From VRUE01 sp035557635 (GTDB taxonomy: Bacteria; Actinomycetota; Thermoleophilia; Solirubrobacterales; 70-9): 54,127 nt of DNA. Below the pieces are notes generated by a model, which was not told where the DNA came from, did no database searches, and was given only the letters and a program-made list of their open reading frames with translations. Shown here piece after piece: positions 47,998-54,127 of this stretch. The DNA lies in the NCBI GenBank assembly GCA_035557635.1, contig DATMDR010000069.1, positions 1 to 54,127 on the forward strand. Direction: 5' to 3'. Made by a program: the position numbers and the translations under genes. Positions within the stretch are counted from its first letter, which is position 1. Each line of letters opens with the position of its first letter.

Positions 47998-48660
47998 TTA
48001 CGACTTCTTCGCAGCCTTGGCGTTCTTGGCCCTCCGAGCGGCCTTCGAACTGGCTTCGCCGGTCTCTTCGTAGTGCATCAGCACGACCGTGGTGGGAACC
48101 CCCTCCTCGCCGGACTTGGCAAGGCGCGAAGTGCTGTTGGCCTGGATCTCGATCGCCTGGGCGAGCGTCTCGTTGATCAGATCGACCGTTTCGTCCCAGC
48201 CTTGCTGGTCGACGACACCGGGAGTCCAGCTGATGTGGCGGTCGTCGCGAGCGTCGAAGGTCCCTCCCTGGAGTGCCTCGACGACGTTCTCCATCAGCAT
48301 CTTGATGGAGGTAGCGCTCACGCCCGGCTTGACCGAGGCAGGCAGCGTCGCCCAGTCGCTGTCGTCCAGAAAAGACCTTGCGGTAGCGCGGTAGTAGTGC
48401 TCGACGGCGCCGCGCCGCGGCTCGGTTTTGACCAGTTCGATGCACTCGTAGTCCTTGAGGACTTTGACGTGGTAGCTGACCTGGCTCAGGCCCTCGTCGA
48501 GCTCCTTGGAAAGTTCGTTCGGGCTCGCCAGCCGTTCGTTGAGGATGGTGAGGATCTCGACGCGCAGCGGATGGGCAAGCGCCTTGACCAGGCGCTGGTC
48601 GACGCCGGTCTTGGTCTTGCCTTTGGCCTTGCTCTTCTTGGTGGTCGTCTTGGGGGGCAC
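47998..48660 (-). CDS. ArsR-type winged-helix regulator (paralogue 1)
   Basis: The start is GTG at 48660, because GGAGGA lies about 8 bases upstream; the longer open frame begins at a weak TTG. The 220-residue product has a Lys-rich lead. The winged HTH 'VDQRLVKALAHPLRVEILTILNERLASPNELSKELDEGLSQVSYHVKVLKDYECIELVKTEPRRGAVEHYYRA' follows. A ~110-residue C-terminal domain contains 'DDSDWATLP', 'GTFDARDDRHISWTP' and 'GWDETVDLINETL'. Two more copies of this architecture lie at 49738-50403 and 50512-51138. No metal-binding Cys of classical ArsR is present. The ferritin-like lipoprotein gene follows in the same direction. Confidence 0.85.
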   Translation of the reverse strand: MPPKTTTKKSKAKGKTKTGVDQRLVKALAHPLRVEILTILNERLASPNELSKELDEGLSQVSYHVKVLKDYECIELVKTEPRRGAVEHYYRATARSFLDDSDWATLPASVKPGVSATSIKMLMENVVEALQGGTFDARDDRHISWTPGVVDQQGWDETVDLINETLAQAIEIQANSTSRLAKSGEEGVPTTVVLMHYEETGEASSKAARRAKNAKAAKKS

Positions 48661-49046
48661 AGCGGGTTCCTCCGATCGTTTGCGCGGGCTTCGCACCACT
48701 TTCGCCGCACGCTGATTAATCACTGCATCGTATTGGTCAAACACGCTGCTTTGCAAACCCAATCGAGGAATTCGCGACTTTTTGACCTAATTTTCCTATT
48801 AGTGGAACTAATTTGAGCAATCAAAGGGTCTAAGTCACCGTACGGAGGTCGCGACCCCCCGTCCGAAAGAGCTGACATTTCGAAGGGGGGTGAGGCAGGG
48901 TGAAGATCACTGCTACAGGAAACGTTGTCCCGTTGCTTTCCACGACGAAGAATCGCTAGGACTTAGGTGCAGGCGGGGTCCGGGTCTCCCGGCGGGGGAA
49001 CCGGGCCCCGCCTGCCCTCCTGGCGCAGCCATGATTCAGTTAACGG
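48661..49046. other. Gene-free stretch with AT-rich part and strong hairpins
   Basis: The first half (to ~48840) is AT-rich, with the palindrome TGATTAATCA at 48713-48722 and AAAGGGTCTAA at 48823-48833, presumably the control region of the ArsR-type gene. The second half is GC-rich and structured: GGTCGCGACC at about 48848, CCCCCC/GGGGGG pairing around a ~24-base loop, and a 10-bp stem GCAGGCGGGG/CCCCGCCTGC at 48969-48978 and 49006-49015. No protein with support was found. It could be the long leader of the uracil glycosylase gene or a small RNA; no known RNA family was recognised. Confidence 0.5.
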
Positions 49047-49754
49047 GTGAGCGAGGTCACGCGTACCGGCCATGTTCCGCTGGAGGAGCTCGCAGCCGAG
49101 ATACACGCCTGCCGGCGCTGCCCGCGCCTGGTCGAGTGGCGGGAGGCGCGCGCCGCCGACCCGCCGCGCCGCTACCGCGGCGAGGACTACTGGGCACGGC
49201 CGCTCAACGGCTTCGGCGATCCCGCCGCGAGGGTGGCGATCGTCGGCCTGGCGCCCGCGGCGCACGGGGCCAACCGCACCGGGCGGATGTTCACCGGCGA
49301 CCGCTCGGGCGAGTGGCTCTACGCGGCGCTGCACCGCGCCGGCTACGCGAACCGGCCCGAGTCCGAGCGGCGCGGCGACGCGCTGCGCCTGCGCAACGCC
49401 TACCTGACCGCCGTGGTCCGCTGCGCACCGCCGGCCAACCGCCCGAGCCCGGCCGAGCGCGACAACTGCCTCCCCTACCTGGAGCGGGAGCTGGAGCTGC
49501 TCGACCGCAGCGAGGTGATCGTCGCCCTCGGAGGCTTCGCCTGGGACGGAGCGCTGCGGGCTGTCCGCGGGCTCGGTGGCGAGATCCCGCGGCCGCGGCC
49601 ACGCTTCGGCCATGGCGCCGAGGCGGCGGTGGGACGCTGGACGCTGCTCGGCTGCTACCACCCGAGCCAGCAGAACACCTTCACCGGCCGCCTCACCGCA
49701 CCGATGCTCGACGCCGTCTTCGCCCGGGCCCGTCAGCTCACGGCTGGTTCTTAG
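49047..49754 (+). CDS. Family 5 uracil-DNA glycosylase (UdgB type)
   Basis: The product has 235 residues from GTG at 49047. The iron-sulfur cluster ligands are visible as C22 and C25 ('HACRRCPRL') with C126 and C141. The active site motif 'GLAPAAHGANRTGRMFTGDRSG' (67-88) lacks the catalytic Asp/Asn of family 4, as is typical of family 5. The C-terminal motif is 'GCYHPSQQNTFTGRLT'. The enzyme removes uracil, and often other deaminated or oxidised bases, from DNA. The last 17 bases overlap the convergent ArsR-type gene. A GC-rich hairpin lies in its presumed 5' leader. Confidence 0.9.
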   Translation: MSEVTRTGHVPLEELAAEIHACRRCPRLVEWREARAADPPRRYRGEDYWARPLNGFGDPAARVAIVGLAPAAHGANRTGRMFTGDRSGEWLYAALHRAGYANRPESERRGDALRLRNAYLTAVVRCAPPANRPSPAERDNCLPYLERELELLDRSEVIVALGGFAWDGALRAVRGLGGEIPRPRPRFGHGAEAAVGRWTLLGCYHPSQQNTFTGRLTAPMLDAVFARARQLTAGS

Positions 49755-50403
49755 CGGCCGGTCCGCCTCCGCTGGGCGCAGAGCCCGTCGCGGTCTCGAA
49801 GCCGATCAACGCAACGGTGGTGGGAATCGCCTCCTCGCCGCTCGCCGCCAAGCGCTCGGCGCTTTCCGCTTTGATCGTTTTCACTTTCTCCAGGGTCTCG
49901 CCCAGGAGAGCGCCGACGTCGGCGAAGCCCTTGGCGTCGAGCGGCATCGAGACCATGCTCAGGTGAACCTCGCTGCGGGCGGTGAAGGTGCCAGCCTCCA
50001 GCGCCACCGCGACCTCGTCATAGATGTTCCGGAGGGTGCCCCCGGTTATCCCCGACTTGAAGGTCTCCGGCAAGCTGTCCCAGGCCCGATCGTCGAAGAC
50101 AAGGGTCTTCCTCGCCCGGTAGAAGTGCTCCTTGGCGCCGCGGCGCGGCTCGACCCTGACCAGCTCGATCAGACCTTCCCGCTCGAGCTCCTCGAAGTGG
50201 TAGTTGATGTACGCCGCTGAAACGCCGATTTCCCTTCCCACCGCGCTCGGGCTCGAGACTTTTTCGTTGAGCACGACCAGGACGTGGGCCCGCACCGTGT
50301 GGGAGAGAGCAAAGACCAGCCTCGGGTCCATGAACCGCTTCAGCTTGCTCTCGTCGATCGTGGTCCGCCTGCCCATTTTCTTCAGCTTGGCCTTGCGATC
50401 CAT
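49738..50403 (-). CDS. ArsR-type winged-helix regulator (paralogue 2)
   Basis: The 221-residue product starts at ATG 50403, with GGGAGGG upstream. The HTH 'MDPRLVFALSHTVRAHVLVVLNEKVSSPSAVGREIGVSAAYINYHFEELEREGLIELVRVEPRRGAKEHFYRA' leads into the same C-terminal domain as its paralogues ('DDRAWDSLPETFKSGI', 'GTFTARSEVHLSMVSM', 'LAASGEEAIPTTVALIGFE'). The gap before it contains two inverted repeats that could be its operator and the terminator of paralogue 3. Confidence 0.85.
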   Translation of the reverse strand: MDRKAKLKKMGRRTTIDESKLKRFMDPRLVFALSHTVRAHVLVVLNEKVSSPSAVGREIGVSAAYINYHFEELEREGLIELVRVEPRRGAKEHFYRARKTLVFDDRAWDSLPETFKSGITGGTLRNIYDEVAVALEAGTFTARSEVHLSMVSMPLDAKGFADVGALLGETLEKVKTIKAESAERLAASGEEAIPTTVALIGFETATGSAPSGGGPAAKNQP

Positions 50404-50435
50404 CGTGCCCTCCCCGATCTAAACCGACGCCCACC

Positions 50436-50463
50436 AAAGGGTCGTTTCTATATAAGACCCTTT
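50436..50463. promoter_or_regulatory. Candidate operator of ArsR-type paralogue 2
   Basis: AAAGGGTC at 50436-50443 and GACCCTTT at 50456-50463 form a perfect dyad with a 12-base AT-rich spacer, 33 bases upstream of the start. The half-site AAAGGGTC recurs at 48823-48830 upstream of paralogue 1, and a looser GATCGGTCTAAA lies upstream of paralogue 3 at 51271-51282. Confidence 0.55.
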
Positions 50464-50467
50464 AAGT

Positions 50468-50489
50468 ACCCGATTTGGTCACATCGGGT
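50468..50489 (-). terminator. Hairpin after ArsR-type paralogue 3
   Basis: ACCCGAT and ATCGGGT pair around an 8-base loop, 22 bases after the stop of the leftward gene at 50512. It could end that transcript or be a second operator for paralogue 2. Confidence 0.45.
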
Positions 50490-50511
50490 TTATCGAGCCG
50501 GGAGCCGGCGA

Positions 50512-51138
50512 CTACGCGCCGGAAGGCTGATCCGAGCCCGGGCCGGACCTAGGTGGCGTCTCGAAGCCCGCGATCGAGACAGCCGTTGGGATCGGCTGGT
50601 CGCCGCTCGCCTCGAGGCGCTCGGCGCACTCGGTCTGGAGCGCGATCACCCGATTCATCGTCTCTTCGAGAATCGTGGTGAGCTCATCCCAGCCTTGCTC
50701 GTCGACGTGGAGCCTCGTGCGGCTGAGATGTCCGCTCCGCGCGTCGAAAGTGCCCTCGGCCAGCGCTTCCTTGACGTCAGCGATAACGAGCCGGAAGAGA
50801 TCGGCGCTGAAACTTCGCCTAATCCCTTTCGGCAAGCGCTCCCACTCGCTGTCGTCGAGGAGGAAGCGACGTTTCAACCGGTAGTAGTGCTCGACCGTGC
50901 CGCGCCGCGGCTCGGTCTTGACCAGCTCGATGTAACCGAGCTTCTCCAGCTCTTTGACGTGGTATGCGACGTAGTTGACGCTGAGCCCGACATCACGGGC
51001 GAGGTCGCTCGGACTGGCGGCCGCTTCGCCCAGCGCGTCGATGACGTGCACGCGCAGCGGGTGCGAGAGTGCGCTGACCAACCTGGGATCTACCAGGGCC
51101 TTGAGATCGCCCTTGGTCTTCTTGCTCGGTTCGCTCAC
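50512..51138 (-). CDS. ArsR-type winged-helix regulator (paralogue 3)
   Basis: The 208-residue product starts at GTG 51138. The HTH is 'VDPRLVSALSHPLRVHVIDALGEAAASPSDLARDVGLSVNYVAYHVKELEKLGYIELVKTEPRRGTVEHYYRL'. The C-terminal domain keeps 'DDSEWERLPKGIRRSF', 'GTFDARSGHLSRTRLHVDEQGWDELTTILEETM' and 'ERLEASGDQPIPTAVSIAGFE'. It is closer to paralogue 1 in the wing ('VKTEPRRGxVEHYYR') and to paralogue 2 in the C-terminal end. It diverges from the ThiF-like gene across 172 bases that include TTGATCAA at 51261-51268. Confidence 0.85.
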   Translation of the reverse strand: MSEPSKKTKGDLKALVDPRLVSALSHPLRVHVIDALGEAAASPSDLARDVGLSVNYVAYHVKELEKLGYIELVKTEPRRGTVEHYYRLKRRFLLDDSEWERLPKGIRRSFSADLFRLVIADVKEALAEGTFDARSGHLSRTRLHVDEQGWDELTTILEETMNRVIALQTECAERLEASGDQPIPTAVSIAGFETPPRSGPGSDQPSGA

Positions 51139-51310
51139 TGGCCGCCCACCGCTCCCCTCTGTTCTTCGGCGCGCCGGGCGCCAACTTTACGTTTCTTCTC
51201 GGGGCCGGGGTGCCGCGATGGCCGCTATTGATCGGGTCGCACATATTGTGTGAAACGAATTTGATCAATAGATCGGTCTAAAGCGATGAAGCGGTTTTCG
51301 CCGCTTCCTC

Positions 51311-52423
51311 ATGACACGACCGCGAATCAAGAGAACTACCGAGCGGATGGAATCGCCCGACGGGGACCTCTACCTGATGAGGCCGAGCGCCGGAGCAGAC
51401 GTCCACATCGAGCAGCCCGACGAGGAGGGCCTGCGACTGCTCGCGGCGCTGGATGGGAGCCGGACGCGCGAGGAGCTGGAACGGGAGTTCGGCGAGGAGG
51501 AGGTCGGCGATCTGCTCGCCCAGTTCGAGGAGCTGGGCGTCGTCGAGGACGCCGCCGACGACGACCTGATCGAGGACGAGGTGGTGGCGCGCTTCGACCG
51601 CCAGCTCCGCTACTTCAGCGACATCTCGACCGGGCCGGCGCCCTCGCAGTGCCAGGGCGCGCTGGAAGGCGCCCGAATCGCCGTGCTCGGGGTCGGCGGG
51701 CTCGGGGGCTGGACCGCGCTCGCGCTCTCCTGCTGCGGGATCGGCGAGATGCTGCTGGTCGACTACGACCGGGTCGAGCTGACCAACCTCAACCGCCAGG
51801 TCCTCTATGGCGAGGCCGACATCGGCCGGCTCAAGGCGGAGGCCGCCGCGGAGCGGCTCGCCTCCTTCAACTCGCGGACGCGGTTGGAGGTGCTGGCGAA
51901 GCGGCTCGAAAGCGAGGCAGAGATCGGCGCGACGATCGAGGGCTATGACCTCGTGATCGACGCGATCGACTGGCCCGCCCATGAAGTCGAGCGCTGGGTC
52001 AACTCAGCCTGCTTCGCGGCCGGGATTCCCTTCGTCGCGATGAGCCACTTCCCGCCGATCGCCAGGGTCGGGCCGTTCTACGTGCCGGGAGTGACCGGCT
52101 GCTACGCCTGCCAGGAGATCTCCTACCGGCGCTCGTACCCGATGTTCGACGTCGCGATCGAGCAACGCCAGGGCAAACTGTCTCCCGGTGCGACGCTGGG
52201 ACCCGCCTGCGCGCTGATCGGCGGCCAGGTGGCGCTCGACATCGTCCACCACCTGACCGGACTCGCCGCGCCCTCGACGCTGGGCGTCGGCCACGTCTAC
52301 GACCTGCGGACGATGCAGGTCGAACGCGAGGACGTCGTTCCTGAGCCCGACTGCCCGGTCTGCGCCCACATGCAGCCCAGCCTCGAGAGCGGCGAGCCGA
52401 GAGTTACGCGGCGCCGCTCGTAG
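51311..52423 (+). CDS. ThiF/E1-like adenylyltransferase with N-terminal winged-helix (PqqD/RRE-like) domain
   Basis: The product has 370 residues from ATG at 51311. Residues ~30-80 form a small PqqD-like winged helix ('EEGLRLLAALDGSRTREELEREFGEEEVGDLLAQFEELGVVED'). Residues ~95-330 are a ThiF/MoeB/E1 adenylation domain: nucleotide loop 'VLGVGGLGG' (125-133), D151, 'NLNRQ' at 159-163, and the 'DAIDWP' strand. Zinc-binding pairs lie at 264-267 (CYAC) and 348-351 (CPVC). Such fusions occur in RiPP and peptide-modifying enzymes that bind a leader peptide, and in E1-like activators of sulfur carriers. No precursor peptide, YcaO or carrier protein gene is adjacent, so the substrate is unknown. tRNA-Thr follows after 13 bases. 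Confidence 0.82.
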   Translation: MTRPRIKRTTERMESPDGDLYLMRPSAGADVHIEQPDEEGLRLLAALDGSRTREELEREFGEEEVGDLLAQFEELGVVEDAADDDLIEDEVVARFDRQLRYFSDISTGPAPSQCQGALEGARIAVLGVGGLGGWTALALSCCGIGEMLLVDYDRVELTNLNRQVLYGEADIGRLKAEAAAERLASFNSRTRLEVLAKRLESEAEIGATIEGYDLVIDAIDWPAHEVERWVNSACFAAGIPFVAMSHFPPIARVGPFYVPGVTGCYACQEISYRRSYPMFDVAIEQRQGKLSPGATLGPACALIGGQVALDIVHHLTGLAAPSTLGVGHVYDLRTMQVEREDVVPEPDCPVCAHMQPSLESGEPRVTRRRS

Positions 52424-52436
52424 AATGGGCACTCGC

Positions 52437-52509
52437 GCCGGCGTAGCTCAGTTGGTAGAGCACTTCACTCGTAATGAAGGGGTCCCCGGTTCAAGTCCGG
52501 GCGTCGGCT
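52437..52509 (+). tRNA. tRNA-Thr (CGT)
   Basis: The acceptor GCCGGCG pairs with CGTCGGC (one G-U), with discriminator T. The D-arm is GCTCAGTTGGTAGAGC, and the anticodon arm CTTCA-CTCGTAA-TGAAG has anticodon CGT, reading ACG. The T-arm is CCCGG-TTCAAGT-CCGGG. It is 73 bases long; CCA is not encoded. Confidence 0.96.
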
Positions 52510-52529
52510 CTGGGAGTGCCGGGCGGCGT

Positions 52530-53243
52530 TCAGGCGCCCACGCCGTGGAACTTGTAACCGACGCCGCGCACGGTTAAGACCAGCTCGGGCTTCTGGGGGT
52601 CGCGCTCGACCTTCTGGCGCAGGTTGGAGATGTGGACGTCGCAGGCGCGCTCGTCGCCTTCGAACTCTGTCTGCCACAGCTCCTCCATGATCTTGCGGCG
52701 GGAGAAGACCTCGCCGGCGTGACCGACGAGGAGGCGGAGCAGCTGGAACTCGGAGCGGGTGAGGCTGACCGGCTCGCTGCGCACGGTGACCACGTGGCGG
52801 ACGAGGTCGATCGCCACCGGGCCCGACTCGATCCGCACCGCCTGGCCGAGCGGCGAGCGGTCGAGTTCGCGGCGGCGCAGCTGGGCGCGGACGCGGCCGA
52901 GCAGCTCCCGCACCGAGAACGGCTTGGTCACGTAGTCGTCGGCGCCGACCTCGAGCCCGACGACCTTGTCGACCTCGGCGTCCTTGGCGGTGAGGACGAT
53001 GATCGGCACGGCGCTGCGCGAGCGCACGTCGCGGCAGATGTCGAGCCCGCTGGGGCCGGGCATCATGATGTCGAGGATCAGGAGGTCGAAGGGGATGCCG
53101 TCATCGAGCATGCCGCTGGCCTCGTCGCCGTCCGCCGCGGCGGTCACCTCGAAGCCCTCCTGGACGAGCGCGTAGCCGACCGAGTCCCGCACCGATGGCT
53201 CGTCGTCGGCGATCAGGATGCGGCCGCTGCTCACAGACACCAC
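52530..53243 (-). CDS. OmpR-type response regulator
   Basis: The product has 237 residues from GTG at 53243; GTG at 53240 or 53234 are alternatives. The receiver domain has the acidic pair D13-D14, phospho-acceptor D58 in 'LLILDIMMPG', T85 and K107 ('VTKPF'). A winged-helix DNA-binding domain ends '...VHISNLRQKVERDPQKPELVLTVRGVGYKF'. It is downstream of a histidine kinase gene (58-base gap) in the same direction and is surely its cognate partner. Signal and targets are unknown. Confidence 0.92.
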   Translation of the reverse strand: MVSVSSGRILIADDEPSVRDSVGYALVQEGFEVTAAADGDEASGMLDDGIPFDLLILDIMMPGPSGLDICRDVRSRSAVPIIVLTAKDAEVDKVVGLEVGADDYVTKPFSVRELLGRVRAQLRRRELDRSPLGQAVRIESGPVAIDLVRHVVTVRSEPVSLTRSEFQLLRLLVGHAGEVFSRRKIMEELWQTEFEGDERACDVHISNLRQKVERDPQKPELVLTVRGVGYKFHGVGA

Positions 53244-53301
53244 CTATCGCGCTTCGCTCGCGGCGCGAAGAGCCAGACATGCACGCTTGCTCGCTCCGCG
53301 C

Positions 53302-54127
53302 TCATGCCACCGGGGTCGGGCTGGGCTGGGCGAGCGGGAGGCGGATCCAGAAGGTGCTGCCCTCGCCCTGGACCGAGCGGGCGCCGATCTCGCCGCCCAT
53401 CACGCTGACCATGCGGCGGGCGATCGCCAGGCCGAGGCCGAAGCCCTCCTGCTGGCGCGACTCGCTGCGCCTGTAGAAGCGCTCGAAGATGCGGTCGATC
53501 TCCGCCGCGGGGATGCCTGTTCCTGTGTCGATCACTTCCAGCGCTACCTCCCTCTCGCCGTCGTGGCGGCCGCGAACGGTAACGGCGCCGGGCGCGGGCG
53601 TGTTCTTGAAGGCGTTGGTGAGCAGCCCGATCAGCACCTGGCGCAGCAGCGTGGGGTCGGCCTCGGCGGCCAGCTCGGGCTCCACCTCGACCGCCAGCTC
53701 GATGCCCGGCGGCGCCACGACGGCGGCGACGGAGTCGCGGATCGCGACCGGCACGTCGACCACCTCGGTGTCCCCCGTGCCCAGCGACTCGACCCGGGCC
53801 AGGGTAAGCAGCGCCTGGGTCAGCCGATTCACCCGCTCGGCGTCCTCGGCGAGGCGCGAGAGGAAGTGGTCGCGGGCCTCGGGGTCGTCCTTGGCGCCCT
53901 CACGGAGCACCTCGATCGCGCTGGAGATGCCAGCCAGCGGGTTGCGCAACTCGTGCGCGGCGTTGGAGACGAAGTCCGCTTCGGCTAGCTCGCGGCGCAG
54001 CTCGTCGGTGCGGTCGCGCAGCACCGCCAGCACCGCGCGCTCGTCCGGCAGCGAGCGTGCCGACATCGCGTAGGCGCGGTCGCCGATCCGCAGCGCCGGG
54101 TGGGCGGCGAAGCCGAGCTCGGCGGCC
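53302..54127 (-). CDS. Sensor histidine kinase, C-terminal part (5' end outside window)
   Basis: The frame is open to the window end at 54127, so the start and any sensor or membrane part are missing; 274 codons are seen. The H-box 'FVSNAAHELRNPLAGISS', the N-box with 'GLLTNAFKNTPA', G1 'DTGTGIP', the F-box 'IFERFYR' and G2 'GFGLGLAIARRM' are all present and intact. The segment before the H-box ('DERAVLAVLRDRTDELRREL') and the partial 'IGDRAYAMSARSLPDE' stretch look like the end of a PAS-type domain. It would phosphorylate the response regulator encoded next. Confidence 0.92.
   Translation of the reverse strand, partial: AAELGFAAHPALRIGDRAYAMSARSLPDERAVLAVLRDRTDELRRELAEADFVSNAAHELRNPLAGISSAIEVLREGAKDDPEARDHFLSRLAEDAERVNRLTQALLTLARVESLGTGDTEVVDVPVAIRDSVAAVVAPPGIELAVEVEPELAAEADPTLLRQVLIGLLTNAFKNTPAPGAVTVRGRHDGEREVALEVIDTGTGIPAAEIDRIFERFYRRSESRQQEGFGLGLAIARRMVSVMGGEIGARSVQGEGSTFWIRLPLAQPSPTPVA

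Noticed and set aside
47200..48816. A 538-codon plus-strand frame across the ferritin-like and ArsR-type genes
   Set aside because: It spans an intergenic region and two convincing minus-strand genes, and shows no domain.
48840..49046. Known riboswitch, T-box, SRP RNA or RNase P RNA in the structured gap
   Set aside because: None of the diagnostic conserved sequences of those families was found by eye.
51286..51948. A possible RiPP precursor peptide overlapping the start of the ThiF-like gene
   Set aside because: The frame is the +1 shadow of the ThiF gene and becomes Arg/Gly-rich; the 11-codon frame ending at 51253 is too short and lacks a core-like sequence.

Overview
The window is high-GC bacterial DNA, most likely from a deep-branching actinobacterium of the Thermoleophilia/Solirubrobacterales type. 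This is an inference from gene content: an F420-type (Ddn-like) reductase, a large number of TetR regulators, collagen-like G-X-Y proteins, and families of secreted NHL/propeller and Cys-containing beta-rich proteins with basic tails. A type IB GTP cyclohydrolase and GTG/TTG starts with ATGA/GTGA-style overlaps also fit. No rRNA, CRISPR array, insertion sequence or phage structural gene was seen. Two tRNA genes are present: Tyr(GTA) and Thr(CGT).

Layout. 1-7180 (+): the end of an MFS transporter, a complete oligopeptide ABC transporter operon (lipoprotein, two permeases, one fused double ATPase), and a small ATP-dependent DNA ligase overlapping the ATPase stop. 7186-12829: a 25-bp perfect inverted repeat, then a leftward chain TetR-TetR-dCTP deaminase-YtoQ-SnoaL-radical SAM, carrying two copies of a palindromic repeat whose arms covary and a LexA-type box at the radical SAM start. 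A rightward TetR gene diverges from it. 12998-23148 (-): a four-gene secreted locus (collagen-like, large NHL/propeller protein, ~920-aa Cys-module protein, ~400-aa secreted protein). 23290-26089: four TetR genes in two divergent pairs. 26106-32813 (-): a coiled-coil membrane protein, four exported proteins of unknown function (two of them paralogues), a large multi-pass membrane protein and a small anchored partner. 32971-41624 (-): a second, diverged copy of the four-gene secreted locus in the same order, with the same ATGA overlap, a related intercistronic element and a related structured leader. 41890-54127: a housekeeping-like region with a MerR regulator, an SDR, an SOS-box-preceded PD-(D/E)XK endonuclease-like gene beside tRNA-Tyr, a Ddn-like reductase, the primary sigma factor, GTP cyclohydrolase IB, PgsA, a ferritin-like lipoprotein, three paralogous ArsR-type regulators, a family 5 uracil-DNA glycosylase, a winged-helix/ThiF E1-like fusion, tRNA-Thr and a two-component system cut by the window end.

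How it fits together. The strongest candidate for an undescribed system is the duplicated four-gene locus. Each copy would export a collagen-like fibre with a small C-terminal head, a long beta-propeller protein and two Cys-containing beta proteins, which suggests a cell-surface or extracellular matrix assembly. More exported proteins lie between the copies, and TetR clusters lie beside one copy. A second theme is DNA damage and nucleotide handling: two LexA-type boxes placed identically over in-frame GTG-TTC-GTG starts, a DNA ligase, a uracil glycosylase, and a dCTP deaminase next to YtoQ. All functional statements rest on motif recognition by eye; no database search was run.
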